Position numbers and translations under genes: made by a program. Source: Dioscorea cayenensis subsp. rotundata (taxonomy: Eukaryota; Streptophyta; Magnoliopsida; Dioscoreales; Dioscoreaceae). Taken from it: a DNA stretch of 64,000 nt. This document shows positions 25,388 through 37,190 of the stretch, in pieces (within the stretch, counting starts at the first letter, position 1; each line of letters begins with the position of its first letter). The notes under the pieces are model-generated. The model saw nothing but the letters and a program-made list of their open reading frames with translations, had not been told where the DNA came from and ran no database searches. The stretch spans positions 21,880,305-21,944,304 of the forward strand of contig NC_052488.1 in the NCBI RefSeq assembly GCF_009730915.1. Reading direction: 5' to 3'.

Positions 25388-26928
25388 TATTAAAGAAATG
25401 CACAAGGTGGGACAATGTGTATTAATATGATAATTTTTTTTTAACAAATGGTGATGAATCATGTGCAAAGCATATGCATATAGGGATTTGATATCTAATT
25501 TTCATTTAATTTTCACTTGTGCACAAGTGATCATACATTCATATGTCAATAAGCTATGATCTTGTTAGCATAACAAGTGAGTTTGCATTATTACGTGTAA
25601 TACACTTCTACAGTCTTGGAAACAACATCTTACACAATGGTATAAATAATATGAAGTACAATGCATACTATTATGAATGGTTACACAGATTTATAACACT
25701 ATTAATATCCCTATTTATTTTTATCACCCTATTTTTTATTTTTTTCAAACCTACGAATGTCCGCAGGAATTTACATTAAGAATCTAGCAAAAAGTACTAC
25801 CACCTAAATAACATGGTATTTTTTTTTTTTAATTTCTTAGCGTGGGATGAGAATGGATTAGTGACCATATTCCATTTTATTTGAATACTATGATAATTAA
25901 CTGTGTTAAAAAAGATCATGCTTAACAGTTTGAGAACAAAATTTTTTATATCTCTATATTACATTATTTTTATCTCTCTCCCATTAAAAGTTTCCATAAG
26001 GACCATAACTAAACCATGTCATCCATTATTTATAAGCTATTTATTTATTTATTTTTAAATAAAATAAATAAATCACAAATTTATTGAAAAAAAGACAAGT
26101 ACAATAAACAAACAACAAGAATTTGTAAACTATTCATATTTATTATTTTTTAGTTACAAATCACATTTATTTTTGATTTTTTAAACCAAATAATTGATAA
26201 ATCAAAGATTCTACCCGTTATTGTTAATCAAAACTACTACAACTGAACTTTAAATATAAGATTTAATCTTACCCCTCAGTAATTAGATAAAGAGTATATC
26301 TTTTACCTATCAATACTCTACTTTTATGTAAACCCTTAATCTCAGTGATTTCACAACTCATACATGCTATGATTGGTTTATCAATTCCATTATTTCAAAA
26401 ACGCTTAACATCTAAGTATCCTACAAATTTTTAAATTTTAATAATTATTTAAGATTTTTTTTACCGCCCAATTTAATTTAATTTTTTCTTATAAAGTGCA
26501 TTTCACAAAGCAGGTACATAGTACAGAGATTTTAAAAGTAATTTACCCCATTTTGTTTTATTTTTCATATTTACTAAAAAAACTAGACTAATGCAACTAT
26601 AAATGAACCCAATTTCATAAAATTTTTTAAAAAAAAAAGAAAAAAGAAAAAAAAAAGATGACGATATAACTAATTGAGCAAACCGTACCCCCTTTTTCTG
26701 TTGAACATAAGAACAATAAATTCATGCGCATGAGAGAAAGAGAAGATTAAAAAAATAATAATAATAAATCACAAGAGAAATACAACTCATTATAGATTCC
26801 ATTTTGATAATTATGGAATCATAACTACTAGAATTTCGCATGCCAGTACTATCCCACGTTCCTTCCTTTAATTCTCATTCTCATCTACCATTTTTTCTTT
26901 TATTCAAGCAAAAAAGAAAGACAAATTA
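25388..26928. other. AT-rich spacer and promoter of the receptor gene
   Basis: No supported gene. A minus-strand tail near 26046-26110 (AATAAATTTGTGATTTATTT followed by an A-rich run) resembles the LINE-type tails elsewhere in the window. A short sequence at 25750 (ACGAATGTCCGCAGG) echoes one arm of the hairpin at 24167. The last 150 bp is probably the leader of the receptor gene. Confidence 0.4.
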
Positions 26929-29641
26929 ATGTTCAAAATGTGGACTTTGATACTGTTCATTTGCTTTTTGTGTCAAATTTTAAATCATGTATCTGCTGTC
27001 AATGATGAAGGTATTTATTAGTTGCATGTAATTTCAAAGTTCCTATTTTTTGTTCAATTTAAATTCATTTTTTTTTTGTGGACTGTGAATTATAGGAATG
27101 GCTTTGTTGAAGTTTAAAGAGAGTGTAGAGATTGATCCTTTTGATGCTCTGTTGAATTGGGATGTAAATGATATTGATCCTTGTTCTTGGTTTGGTGTTG
27201 AATGTTCTAAAGACTGCAAAGTTGAATCACTGTAAGATATCATTCTTCTTCTTCTTCTTTAATACTCAAAAAACAAAATTTCATAGTTTAATACTAAGTT
27301 TGTTTGTTTGTTTACATTGATGTTAATGGTGTCTTTATGGAGTATATGATTCATATTGAACTTGATAATAAATTTGAAGTTGTTTACATTCTAGATTTGC
27401 TTTTCTCACACTGATTCATTTCAGACAAAACTGAAACATTATTTTTTTTTTTTAGCAATTTGAGAGATCTTCTTCTTGAAGGGACACTTAGTCCTGATCT
27501 TGGAAAGCTAATTAACATCAAGTATATGTAAGCTCATTTGTCTTTGTTGTATTTATTCTGCACTTAAATTGCATCTCTATGCTTATTTCTGATTCATTAT
27601 AATGATTTATGTGGTTCAGTGTGCTAGAGAACAATTCTTTTTCTGGAACTGTTCCCAGAGAAATAGGAAATTTGAATAAACTTCAAGTGTTGAATTTGGG
27701 ATTCAATAATCTCAGAGGAACATTGCCTTCTCTGTTAGACAGCATTTCAACTCTAGAAATACTGTGAGTAAACAACATGTATAATTATCTGTCTTCTTAC
27801 TGAAAAAGCAATGAGTTATGTTTTCTTGACAATCTTTGCAGTATACTGAAAGGCAACAAGATTACAACCAATGCATTAAGGCTTCGATTTAATGAAGATC
27901 ATTCAGGTTCAAAATTTCAACATTTAATCAAGTAAGATTATGTACATCATATATGAATTCATTACATTGTTTGTTTGTGATTCACATATATTGAATGAAG
28001 CTAAAATTCTTCTTCTTTTCAAAGACATATACAAGCTAAACATCATCATAAAGGAGGAACTCATGGCAAGGTACACCAACCTCCTTCTCCATCTCCATCT
28101 CCATCTCCATCTCCATCTCCCTCTCCTTTTCCCTCTCCTGGTCCATTTGAAAGACCAACACATTCTCCATCACCTTCAATAAGTACTGATTCTATGCCCA
28201 CTTTACTGGTTCCTTTGCCTGTGGAACATCCTTCTAAGCCTCATCACAAGCATTTGGCTGCCTTGATCATCTGTATATCAGTTGCAGGAGTGGTGGTTTT
28301 ATTTCTGCTAGCCATTTTAGCTTTTTATGTTTATCATGGCCGAGCGAAAAGGGTTGTGACGGTTGTCTCTGAAAAGGCATGGAAGACGGGTTTAAGCTGT
28401 CAATTACAGAAGGCATTTGTCACAGGTTTGGTTCTCTTCTAATGAATGACATTATCATATTTGAATTGCTTGAATCCTTGAGTTCAATTTCAATGTTTTC
28501 ATAGCTATGTTATTATTATTATTATTATTTTTTCTGTATGCAGGTGTGTCGTCACTCAAACGAGAGGAGATTGAAAATGCTTGTGAAGATTTCAGCAATA
28601 TTCTCGGTTCTTTACCAGATTGTACATTGTACAAAGGGAGACTGTCTAGTGGAATTGAAATAGCAGTCACAGATGTTGCGACTAAATCAAGCGAAGATTG
28701 GTCGTGTGTACATGAAGCTCGATTCAGGCAGAAGGTACTTTGCCTCTTTACTTGTTTTACTATCATTGTTTCCTTGTTTTTAATTTAACAAAACTGAGTG
28801 CCTTAATGCATTTCAGATCACAATGTTGTCCACAGTGAACCATAAGAATTTCATCAATCTGCTTGGATTCTGCGACGAAAGCAGTCCTTTCACTAGGATG
28901 ATGGTCTTTGAATATGCTGCCAATGGAACACTTTATGAACATCTTCATGGTGAGTGCTTAGTCCTACTTCTAACAACTCTGCCAACGAAAACTTCAATTG
29001 ATTTATCGTCGGAGTTCTTTGTTGCAGGTAAAGAAGCAGAACCATTGGATTGGGAAGCACGAATGCGGATAGCCATGGGAATAGCATACTGCCTTGAGCA
29101 TATGATCCACAAAGTTAAACCTCCCCTGATTCTTAGAAATTTGGATTCATCGTCTGTTTATCTTACAGAAGATTTTGCTGCAAAGGTTTCAGATAATGGG
29201 TACTTTTCAGCTGCAGTTTCTGAAAATTCAGGTGTCTTGAATGCACAATTAACTAAACAAGAAGACATTGTATTAAAATTTGGAGTTCTACTACTGGAAA
29301 TAATGTCGGGACAGCTTCCATTTTCTGGGGATGCTGGCCTGCTTGTGACCTGGGCATCAAGTTTCCCACAGGGAATGACATCGTTCAAAGATTTTGTCGA
29401 TCCAATGCTTGAACCTCCTCGTGATGAGTATTTGACTGCAATTTGCAGGGTGGTTCTGTCATGCATTAGGAGAGACCCGGAAACAAGGCCAACAATGGCT
29501 GAGATCGCCGGCAAGTTGAGAGAGATCACCGGAATTTCTCCCAGTGCAGCTGCACCGAGTATCCTCCCATTGTGGTGGGCTGTGCTCCAGGCCTTGTCTA
29601 CTGATTTTGAGAGTGATCATACAGAATTGATAGAATTATAA
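26929..29641 (+). CDS. LRR receptor-like pseudokinase, MALE DISCOVERER/MRH1 family
   Basis: Nine exons (26929-27010, 27096-27231, 27456-27527, 27620-27763, 27842-27931, 28025-28425, 28544-28734, 28817-28949, 29028-29641) give 620 residues. Order: signal peptide (MFKMWTLILFICFLCQ), plant LRR N-terminal cap with DPCSWFGVEC, about three LRRs, a Ser-Pro-rich linker, a transmembrane helix (LAALIICISVAGVVVLFLLA), and a kinase-like domain. The kinase core is degenerate: the VAIK lysine is replaced (IAVTDV), HRD reads LRN (LILRNLDSSS) and DFG reads SDN, so it is probably catalytically dead. Arabidopsis relatives act in pollen-tube perception of LURE peptides (MDIS1) and root-hair growth (MRH1); the role of this copy is unknown. 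I chose ATG 26929 over 26938 because it is the first ATG; both keep the signal peptide. Confidence 0.88.
28085..28125 (+). repeat. (TCCATC)n coding minisatellite encoding Ser-Pro repeats
   Basis: About six hexamer units encode an SPSPSP run just outside the transmembrane helix of the receptor. Ser-Pro repeats in plant cell-surface proteins are usual sites of hydroxyproline O-glycosylation. The exact unit count may vary between alleles. Confidence 0.85.
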
Positions 29642-29917
29642 GAATGACCTGCAGCTTCTTTTTTGCCATTCTATCAAGTACCAAATTACCAAGCCTGGAG
29701 ATTTTTTTTTCTTTCAGTTGAAGTTTTTCCTCCTTTTTCTTTAACAATTGTATTTGTGGGTTTTTTGTTTGTGGTTAATTGACATAAAACATCATCTATG
29801 AATCAAGATTTCTAAGAAAACAGAATGACAAAGAAACACAGATGAACATCTCAACAGAAATACAGATTCCTGGGCAAAGTGTTGGCCACAGGCTCCAATA
29901 CAATCTAGGAAATATAT

Positions 29918-32387
29918 TCAAAAATCCAAAGGCTTTCCGAACATCTCATTGATGTCTGCCAATGCTTCCCTAGTGAAAACAGTTGGCTCAAATAAATCAC
30001 TCTCACTAAATTTGCGAAGAGCCTTTGATGAAGCTCTAGCTTTTGTACCTTGGTCTATACCATCATCGTCTGCGAAAATATGAAAACTCTCACTTTTCGG
30101 CTTCTGTTCCAAGAGTTTGCTATGCTCAAATCTTGAGGAAGCTTGAGCTGTTTGACCTTCCATTTCATCGTCAGCAAAGATAGAGAATCCTTGCAAGACT
30201 GGCTCCTGATTTAAAATTTTTTTAAGCTTCTTTGGCTTGTTGGTCTTCATGATATTCAATGGCTGCCCAAACATGCTATTTATGTCATTGATGGCCTCCT
30301 TCAGGTTGATAGTTGGGTCAACCAAGCCATGATGGCATGCGTTTTCTACCTTTGATTCACCAACAATAGTAGAGCCAACAAACCTTTGAATGATTGTGTC
30401 TTCTTTCATTCCAACATCTACCAAATTTGTAAAATTGCCAGAAATAATAGATTTCTGAGCAATTTGTTTTGAGCCAACATGAGATTTTGCAGAACAAGCA
30501 CTTTTCATGTGCTTTTCGATCTCCACATTACCACCATCTTCACTCTCCTCCTCATCATCCGCCAATATATTGAATTCCCCAACAAATGGTTTCTGCAACT
30601 CAGTTTTGATTTGCTTCTCTGATGTATTTGAACAAATAGTTTGCCTACATTTCTGAATACTTCCTTTTGGTCTGCAGTCCAACAGGTTTTCCCCTTCATC
30701 TAAACTTTCATCTATGAACACCTCAAAAGCATTGGTCTGTTGATCTACTTTATGTTTGCTCTGATGCGATCTTCTCTTAATTTTTGGTTCTGCCTCCAAG
30801 GGCTCTCGGAACATGCTACTAATGGCATTCATGGCCTCCTTCATGTTAACCGTCGGATCAACTAAACCATGATGACAAGCATCTTCGTCTTCTGATTTCC
30901 CAACAATAGCAGAGCCCACAAATGTCACCACAACAGTGTCATCATTCCGTATAGAGGCTTGCTTCGTTAAATTCATATCAGCATCCTTGTGCTGCAAAAT
31001 GAGGCTCTTAGCACCAGAAAAAAGAACTTACATTATCGTCTTTGATTGATCATATTGGCATGGCATATCAATTTAGCAACAGATAAATCATAATTGCAAA
31101 TATCTGGTCTTTCCTTTGTCATACTCACAGATTTTGTAGAACCTTCAAAGCCACTGATATTTTTCAAACATCCTTCAGTGGAATTCATGCGCAGACCACC
31201 TTTCAGATCACCATTGATGTTTCTCTCAGTAAGTGGCAAGTTTGTAATGTCTTTATAAAAAAGTTCTTTACTTCCTTCGTTTCCTACATCAAAACAGGCT
31301 TGAATTCAGTAAAACTTCACACCTCTTGCATCAAATTTTCACATTGGAGAGAGGAACTCAATCATAAGACAGAATTACTAAAACTCCTAATGCTAAGCAT
31401 ATAAATAAAATCTGTGATATTTGGTAATGGTATTAACTTAACCTTTTCGAACATGCCGCAATTTCCCTGAAGTTGGTCTTTCTCTATTAGTCATGACACC
31501 CTGTGACAACAAGGCATTTTCCAGAAATAAAATCATTAACCACGCACTAAGCATGATGGAAAGCTGAAAACTTTAACAGATAATTACTTTAGCTTTTCGT
31601 TTCCTGTACAACTCCAAACGCTGAATGAACTGCTCGTATGATTTCTGTAGCTCACCAACAGGCTCTGCAAGACTACACAACAGTTAAGATGTAAACAAGG
31701 GGCTCAATTTTCAACTTCATTGAAACAATGGACACTCATCACTGCTTGCTAATGGCTATTCAACCAAAAAGGAAGAAGAAGCCATACTTTTGGACACCCA
31801 AATGGTACATCTTCTCTGCATCGTCGAACTTCTTCCTCTTCTCGTAGTAGAGTGCATAGGCTGAGTAAAAACTCGCTCGTTTAATCCCAATCTGATTCTT
31901 CTCCATTCTTCTCAACACCACCTTCGCATCATCCACATAATCCATCTAGAAACAAGTGATACAAGTGAATTTCTCAGAGACGAAAGGTCGAACAGGAGAT
32001 AGGCGTAGATATTTGAAGGAAAAATTAGGCCTTTTCTACGAAAAAAAAACGAATTTATTCCTGGAGATTACCAATTGAATCCAGATACGAAGATATCGGG
32101 AATCATTCCGGTACCGGCGGTCGGTCTCGAAGGTTTCAACACATTTTTGGAGGAATCGAGGGAGTTTCTCTTGAAGAACTAGGGATGGTAGAGATTCCTT
32201 CATCTTTCGAATCCCCCTGAGATGAAAATCCAACGAGAGATATCAAAAAGGCAGCAACTATAGAAATGGGAAAAAGATCGAAGGTATGAACTCACTGAAG
32301 CCATGGCAAGAGAGGGTCTTGGCCTTGGTATTCCTTGATCTCGGAGATCAGCGATGCCAAGAGCTCCTTCTGGAGATCGGTCGCCAT
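29918..32387 (-). CDS. BMF3: BUB1/Mad3-family spindle-checkpoint protein without kinase domain (BMF3-like)
   Basis: Seven exons (32387-32296, 32216-32072, 31945-31788, 31672-31588, 31500-31443, 31283-31129, 30991-29918) give 588 residues. Residues 1-~165 form the Mad3/BUB1 TPR region: EYQGQDPLLPWLQ, LPRFLQKCVETFETDRRYRN, LRIWIQL, FYSAYALYYEKRKKFDDAEK. The C-terminal exon carries three copies of a PTVxxKEAxxxIxxMFxxPL motif (residues ~275-296, 455-476, 565-588), resembling the conserved domain I (CDI) that binds MAD1 in BUB1, and four FxIFxD/ABBA-type motifs (FEVFID 320, FNILAD 371, FSIFAD 500, FHIFAD 534), which in animals bind CDC20. There is no kinase domain and no KEN box near the N-terminus, which favours BMF3 over BMF1 or BMF2. 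The expected site of action is the kinetochore. It ends 276 bp from the convergent receptor gene. Confidence 0.85.
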
Positions 32388-33039
32388 GGATTCCTCGCGA
32401 GCTCTATCGAGGACGAGAGAACGAGAGGGAGTACCAACGAAAGCAGAGGGATTTCAAACTGAGAACAATATCCACCCTCCATATTGCCTCGAGATTAGTT
32501 CTTGGAATCTACACATACTTTTACGAAGAGACCCAGAAGTTTTAAATATTAAAAAAAAGAAACATCCAATTACATCTGGACCACTTGGATCCCTTCCTTA
32601 AATTCTGCCTCAAGGACTCTCTCAGACCTATGCTCTAGAGCCATATTCTGGAACATTTGGCTGGAACGCAACAGTTGTATTTTTAACCAAAAATATTCAT
32701 CAATTACTTCTATACTCCATAAGACAGCTAACATGCTTCTTTCTTGGATCACTGCAGACTAGGTGCCTCTTCAGCAGGAACCATCTGATGCTGCTCAGAA
32801 GATCAAGCGTTCTCTTAACTTCTTGAGCTCCAGATCCACGGACACTATTGGTGAAATGGCGCACACCACAGACCGGGAGTAGTCTGCCTCTCTTTTGTAG
32901 CTGGACTGGCCTTTGTCTCCAGATGGTGGACTTCGTCAGCCCATCTCGCTATCTTCCCCCTTATCCATTTTATTGCTATTTTTTATCCTAGTCCTGTTTA
33001 CTGCTATTCTCATCCCTGGTGAGGATACCAGCTTTTATT

Positions 33040-33140
33040 TTATTATCTGTCAGTTTATTTTTCTTACTTCTGTACTTTGTTCCTTTTGTTTATCCCTTTT
33101 CTTAAATAATAAATTTGTGGTTTATCCACTTTATTCAAAA
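33040..33140 (+). mobile_element. Possible LINE 3' end
   Basis: Ends TAATAAATTTGTGGTTTATC followed by an A-rich stretch. The form (T-rich 3' UTR, TTTATCC near the end, short A-rich tail) is like the other tails in this window. No coding part is recognisable. Confidence 0.25.
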
Positions 33141-33539
33141 ATTACCTTTTCTATGTCCCATTCACTGTCCACTTTATTTCCACATTTTGGATTTTTCAGT
33201 TGGATGTTTTTTTCATTTTCCAAAAAAAATTGTGGTTTCAAAGGTTTTTTTTTAAATAAATGATTTTTCATATTTATAGTACAAGATACACAATAATAAC
33301 AAAATTTACTAGAAATAGAAATGGAGTAAGAAGCAAGTGACAAGTGAAGGCAATGGGGAAACTTGCGCAGAGGACACCGGAGGAAAGTATGATGACTCCA
33401 TCACTACCGTCAGATACAGTCTGGAGTTCTTGGAGCAACGTTAGGAGGAGTTTGGGAATGTCACTGGGGCCGAGGAGGCGCAGGATCAGGGCATGGGATA
33501 GGTCTTGTTTGTTGGTGCTTCTTGTTGGGGTGCTGCAAG

Positions 33540-33707
33540 GATCCTTCTCTTCCTCGCTGTAGTTGTCTGCTTTTGCTATTTTTTTTATTGTTGTGTTGGT
33601 ACCACCCTTAGTGGTCAGCTGTTTTGTTTGTTGCCACATGTTGTGGCTCATTCTGGTCCTCTTTTTAATTGTAATTATTTATCTAAAGAAAGTAGTTCAT
33701 GATACAA
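33540..33707 (+). mobile_element. Possible LINE 3' end
   Basis: A T-rich stretch containing CCACATGTTGTGGCTCATTC then TAATTGTAATTATTTATCTA and AAGAAAG. It is similar in order to the minus-strand tail at 20240-20340 (CATGTTGG ... TTTTAAT ... TTTATCTA). Weak call. Confidence 0.3.
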
Positions 33708-34121
33708 AGATAGAAGCTATAGTTAAGATGAAAAAAAATTTCTATAATAATAATAAAGGAGGAGGAGGACATCTACTAATAAATTAGCCGGTTCGATCAC
33801 ACATATTCTTCGGGGGCTACTAATTAAGCTCACCTCTCTGGGAGGCTATACTAGGCGAGTTCAATATTTATTTATTTATTTATAGTGATTTTACCCCTCT
33901 CTTGCGGAAGCCACCTGTAACTTTGATAAAATGCAGACATCTCAAATGGAAACCAAACTAAATGCTTTAAAAGAATAGAATTAACCAATCTAAAATTATT
34001 TCAACTATAACTGAAGCAAAACCCACAGCATAAAATACAATGATAAGACATACCACTTGTATACAAAGTACAAACACAAACTGAAAAACTAGAGTCAAGT
34101 TCATGACATGCATGTCCTCCA

Positions 34122-35147
34122 TCAATTCATTTCAATTTTTTTATTGAGAGCATGTTGAAGCCAAGAGTCAGTAGGAGGTTTAAGTTGAGGAGGATTAAAC
34201 ATCAATGATCTCTCTCTTTCCTTCATCTCATCATCAGCAAACCTTGTTCTCTTACTGACCTTGTTACTACTATTCAGAAAAGGAAGTCCCCACCCAGGAG
34301 ATTGGCAAGCTTTGCTACTCATCTTATCATCTCCATCATCCTTCCATCTCACCATCTGATCATTAGAACATCTCAATGATCCTCTTACCGATACCGATAC
34401 CGACACCGACATCGGAGACCTACATCTTACCGGAGGAGTAGCACTCTTGAAGCCACAAAGGTTATTCTTCAAGCTCCAAGGAAAGAAGAGCATTAGCCCA
34501 CAAGCCTTTGAAGGTGACTGTGATCTAGGAACACACTGTGGTAATTCAAGCTTAGAGTTAGTACTAGCATGAGTGCACTGTTGTTGCTTAAAACGTGGCT
34601 TCTTTAACCACTCTGGTGATCGTTGCTCATGAGGGTGAGAACAAGGAGCTCTTCTTCTTTTCATCTTCTTAGGAGCTTGTTGAAAGGTTGATGAAGATGC
34701 TGCTATGGCATTGGCCGCAGGGAGGAACCTGTCCATAATGAAGCTTGGTGATCTTCTAAAACTAGACATGGATTCAGATATTGAGAGGTTTTCTAATGCA
34801 TCTAAGAAAACTTCATCTTCATCATATTCACTTGTATCATCTTCAACCTTAATAATTTCTTCGGCTGAAAGACTTCGGTATCGGCCCGGGGGAGGCTTAG
34901 GAGGTAGTATCTCTTCTTCTTCTTCATCATCATCATCATCTTCTACTTCTTCTTCTTTGGAGTTAACAAAGGGAACTCCTGCAGCTCTCTCCCACAGGAA
35001 AGGAACTCTTCTGCTAATTTCTTTGGTTTGTATTGAATTAGAGGTTGCACTGGTGTTACTACTGCACAAGCGTCTTGTTGACATGAGTGGTGCATCAAGA
35101 TCTAACTTCTCAAGGTGTTTTTCTTCACAAGTGGTACTGGTTTCCAT
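34122..35147 (-). CDS. DUF688 family protein
   Basis: A single exon encodes 341 residues. It shows the hallmarks I associate with plant DUF688 proteins: VPFLWERAAGVPF near residue 48, an acidic run (DDDDDEEEEE) followed by PPKPPPGRYRSLSAEE, DALENLSISESMSSF, FIMDRFLPAANAIA, LMLFFPWSLKNNLCGF and a C-terminal WLQHALNKK. There is no signal peptide or transmembrane helix. Basic KKMKRRRAP around residue 160 could act as a nuclear signal. The molecular function of DUF688 is unknown to me. The ATG at 35147 is followed by an open frame to the stop at 34122; a TATA-like CTATATA lies ~75 bp upstream (about 35220-35226). Codon use and length agree with a real gene. Confidence 0.85.
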   Translation of the reverse strand: METSTTCEEKHLEKLDLDAPLMSTRRLCSSNTSATSNSIQTKEISRRVPFLWERAAGVPFVNSKEEEVEDDDDDEEEEEILPPKPPPGRYRSLSAEEIIKVEDDTSEYDEDEVFLDALENLSISESMSSFRRSPSFIMDRFLPAANAIAASSSTFQQAPKKMKRRRAPCSHPHEQRSPEWLKKPRFKQQQCTHASTNSKLELPQCVPRSQSPSKACGLMLFFPWSLKNNLCGFKSATPPVRCRSPMSVSVSVSVRGSLRCSNDQMVRWKDDGDDKMSSKACQSPGWGLPFLNSSNKVSKRTRFADDEMKERERSLMFNPPQLKPPTDSWLQHALNKKIEMN

Positions 35148-35940
35148 GAATGATAGCTCTAGAGAGAAATGAAGAAGAAGGAGATCAAGTGGTGGTTGAC
35201 GGTGAACCTAATTAGACAAGTATATAGTTGGGGGAGTACTGCATATGAGCATCTCGTGAGCCACTTAAAGGCCATTGATGAAAAGATAAAGTAGAGTTAA
35301 GAGTTAGCTTTATATGAAGTAGTACAATATTATGGTTTTCATTAAGAAGTTTCACATTGCATATGGTTGCATTAAAGTTTCTCTATTAAGCTTATCTGCA
35401 AGTCTGTTGCTTGAAGGATTCATTAGTTGAGTCCCACTTGTAGCCGTGGTGGATACAAGGACTTGGTGGTGTTAAATGAGTTTGATCTAATCTTAAATAT
35501 AACAAACACTTGTTGCATGGAAATTATCTACTTGATCCTGTAACATATTTTAATATAGTTATGCTATTGAAACCCAAATAACTTTGTTTTAACTTTCAAT
35601 ATAAAAGCTGATTATTTTAGTATATTAAAATTATAACATCACACCTGGTATATATGATTTGTCCAATGTTTTATTTATATATATAACATTCAAGTACCAA
35701 AGTCATTGTCTCTCATGGTCCTGAGTATTGAACTCCATGACATATATACTTGAGAATTGGTTTAGTGTTCTATTCTATTCCATGATATAGTTAAGAATTA
35801 GTGTGTATAGATGTGGTAGCTTGGACATATCGTTAAAAAAATATTTTAAGTTTTTTTTTGAAGTATTTAAAAGATATTAATATTTTTGTTTCATTTTTAA
35901 TAATTATAAATCTAGAGGAGGGGAGTCACATAGTTTGAGT
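35148..35940. other. Spacer upstream of DUF688 gene
   Basis: Promoter-proximal sequence of the minus-strand gene, then AT-rich DNA up to the fold-back repeat. No gene is visible. Confidence 0.4.
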
Positions 35941-37190
35941 TTTTGAGTGGGTACCTTATTATGTCCGTGTTTCATTTTGAATATTTTATTTCAATTTGTA
36001 TCAAAATAAGTACTTAATTTTGATGTCCTTTCATTTGAAGTCTGGGACTATTTCGGTGGATAGTTGCTGATGTGATCGTCGGGATTCTCACGTAGATGGT
36101 TTCATTCCACATCATATGCATACGTGGATGAGTTAACTGGACAATTTAACCACGTGGCTTTCTCCTTTGCCACGTAGGATGCTATGTCAAATAGTTTCTT
36201 CTCCTTTTTCTTTTGATCTTCTTCTCCCCCGAAGCCAAGTTTGCCCTAACCATCACCCATCCATCCCTTCTGCCTTAAGTTGTGACTTCTCCTTGGTTGC
36301 ATCTACACTCCAGGAGATCGAAGAGACCCACATCTTTAGAGAAAGATATTCCAATAGGAGACCGAGAGATCTCCCCCTTATTCCCCAAGTGAGGCTTTTA
36401 TGAAGCTGCAGCCAAAATGTTCTTCAAAATTGAAGCTACAATTGAAAAGAGGAGATAATGGATTCCACCATGTATTAGTAGTGTTTCTAATGTTGGAGGG
36501 AACGCTTGAAGAAGGACCAACCTTTTTTTTGTTTTTGTTTCTTTTTTGTAATTTTGTTTTCAAGGAGAGGGTAATGGCATTTTTGATATTAGAAAGTGTA
36601 ATCACATTCCAAAACAAGCTACATGAATGAAGTATAAATTTTTGTTCCCAAATTTTGTCTCAAACTTGCATGTCTTGTCATACTGTGTAAATAATAGATA
36701 ATTGCATATAAGCAATAATCACTAGTTTTAATATATGAATTAACTGCATAAAAGCCTCTCTTGGGGAAGAAGAGGTCTCTTATTGGAACATCTTTCTCTA
36801 GAGATGTGGGCCTCTTTGGTCTCCTGGAGTGTAGATGCAGGCGTAAAGAAATCACAACCTTTGTCAGAGGCGATGGATGGGCGATGGTTAGGGCAAACAT
36901 GGCTTCGGAGATCAAAAGGAGAAAGAGAAGAAACTATTTGACATGACATCCTGTATGCAAAGGAGAATGCCATATGGTTAAGTTGTCCAGTTGGCTCATC
37001 CACATTTGCATATGACATAGAACGAAGCCATCCACGTGAGAATCCTGGGCGACCATGTCAGCAACTCTCAACCGGAATAGTCCCAGTACTCTCCCGTTGA
37101 AAGAATATCAAAATCAAGTGCTCATTTTGATACAAATTGAAATAAAGTGCTCAAAATGAAACACGGCATAATAAAGTACCAACTCAAAAA
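35941..37190. mobile_element. Fold-back element with ~450-bp terminal inverted repeats
   Basis: 35941-36402 reappears inverted at 36747-37190, with many substitutions and small indels. Anchor pairs include GGTACCTTATTATG (left) against CATAATAAAGTACC (right), TCTACACTCCAGGAGA against TCTCCTGGAGTGTAGA, and the inner ends GAGGCTTTTATG and CATAAAAGCCTC. The ~344-bp loop has no supported frame. Long inverted arms suggest a non-autonomous Mutator-like or fold-back DNA transposon; two copies of one ~450-bp element inserted head to head is the alternative. I could not find a clean target duplication. Short open frames in the arms are shadows of the repeat. Confidence 0.7.

Larger units (their letters stand above)
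32388..34121. other. Spacer with LINE-like debris
   Basis: The first ~100 bp is the leader and promoter of the minus-strand checkpoint gene. From about 32760 to 33710 the base composition is higher in GC and short open frames appear, but none shows a known domain. Two A/T-rich tails (about 33096-33140 and 33650-33707) look like retroposon 3' ends. Confidence 0.35.

Noticed and set aside
27924-28163. Minus-strand Arg/Trp-rich frame
   Set aside because: It is the antisense of the Ser-Pro minisatellite in the receptor gene.
714-32387. A cell-division gene cluster (separase with the BUB1/Mad3 protein)
   Set aside because: They are about 17 kb apart with unrelated genes between; plant nuclear genes are rarely clustered by function, so chance is the simpler reading.
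32913-33787. Several hydrophobic or basic short frames between the checkpoint gene and DUF688
   Set aside because: They overlap each other on both strands, show no domain and fit retroposon debris better.
34705-35172. Plus-strand Ser-rich frame
   Set aside because: Antisense shadow of the acidic run and neighbouring coding sequence of the DUF688 gene.
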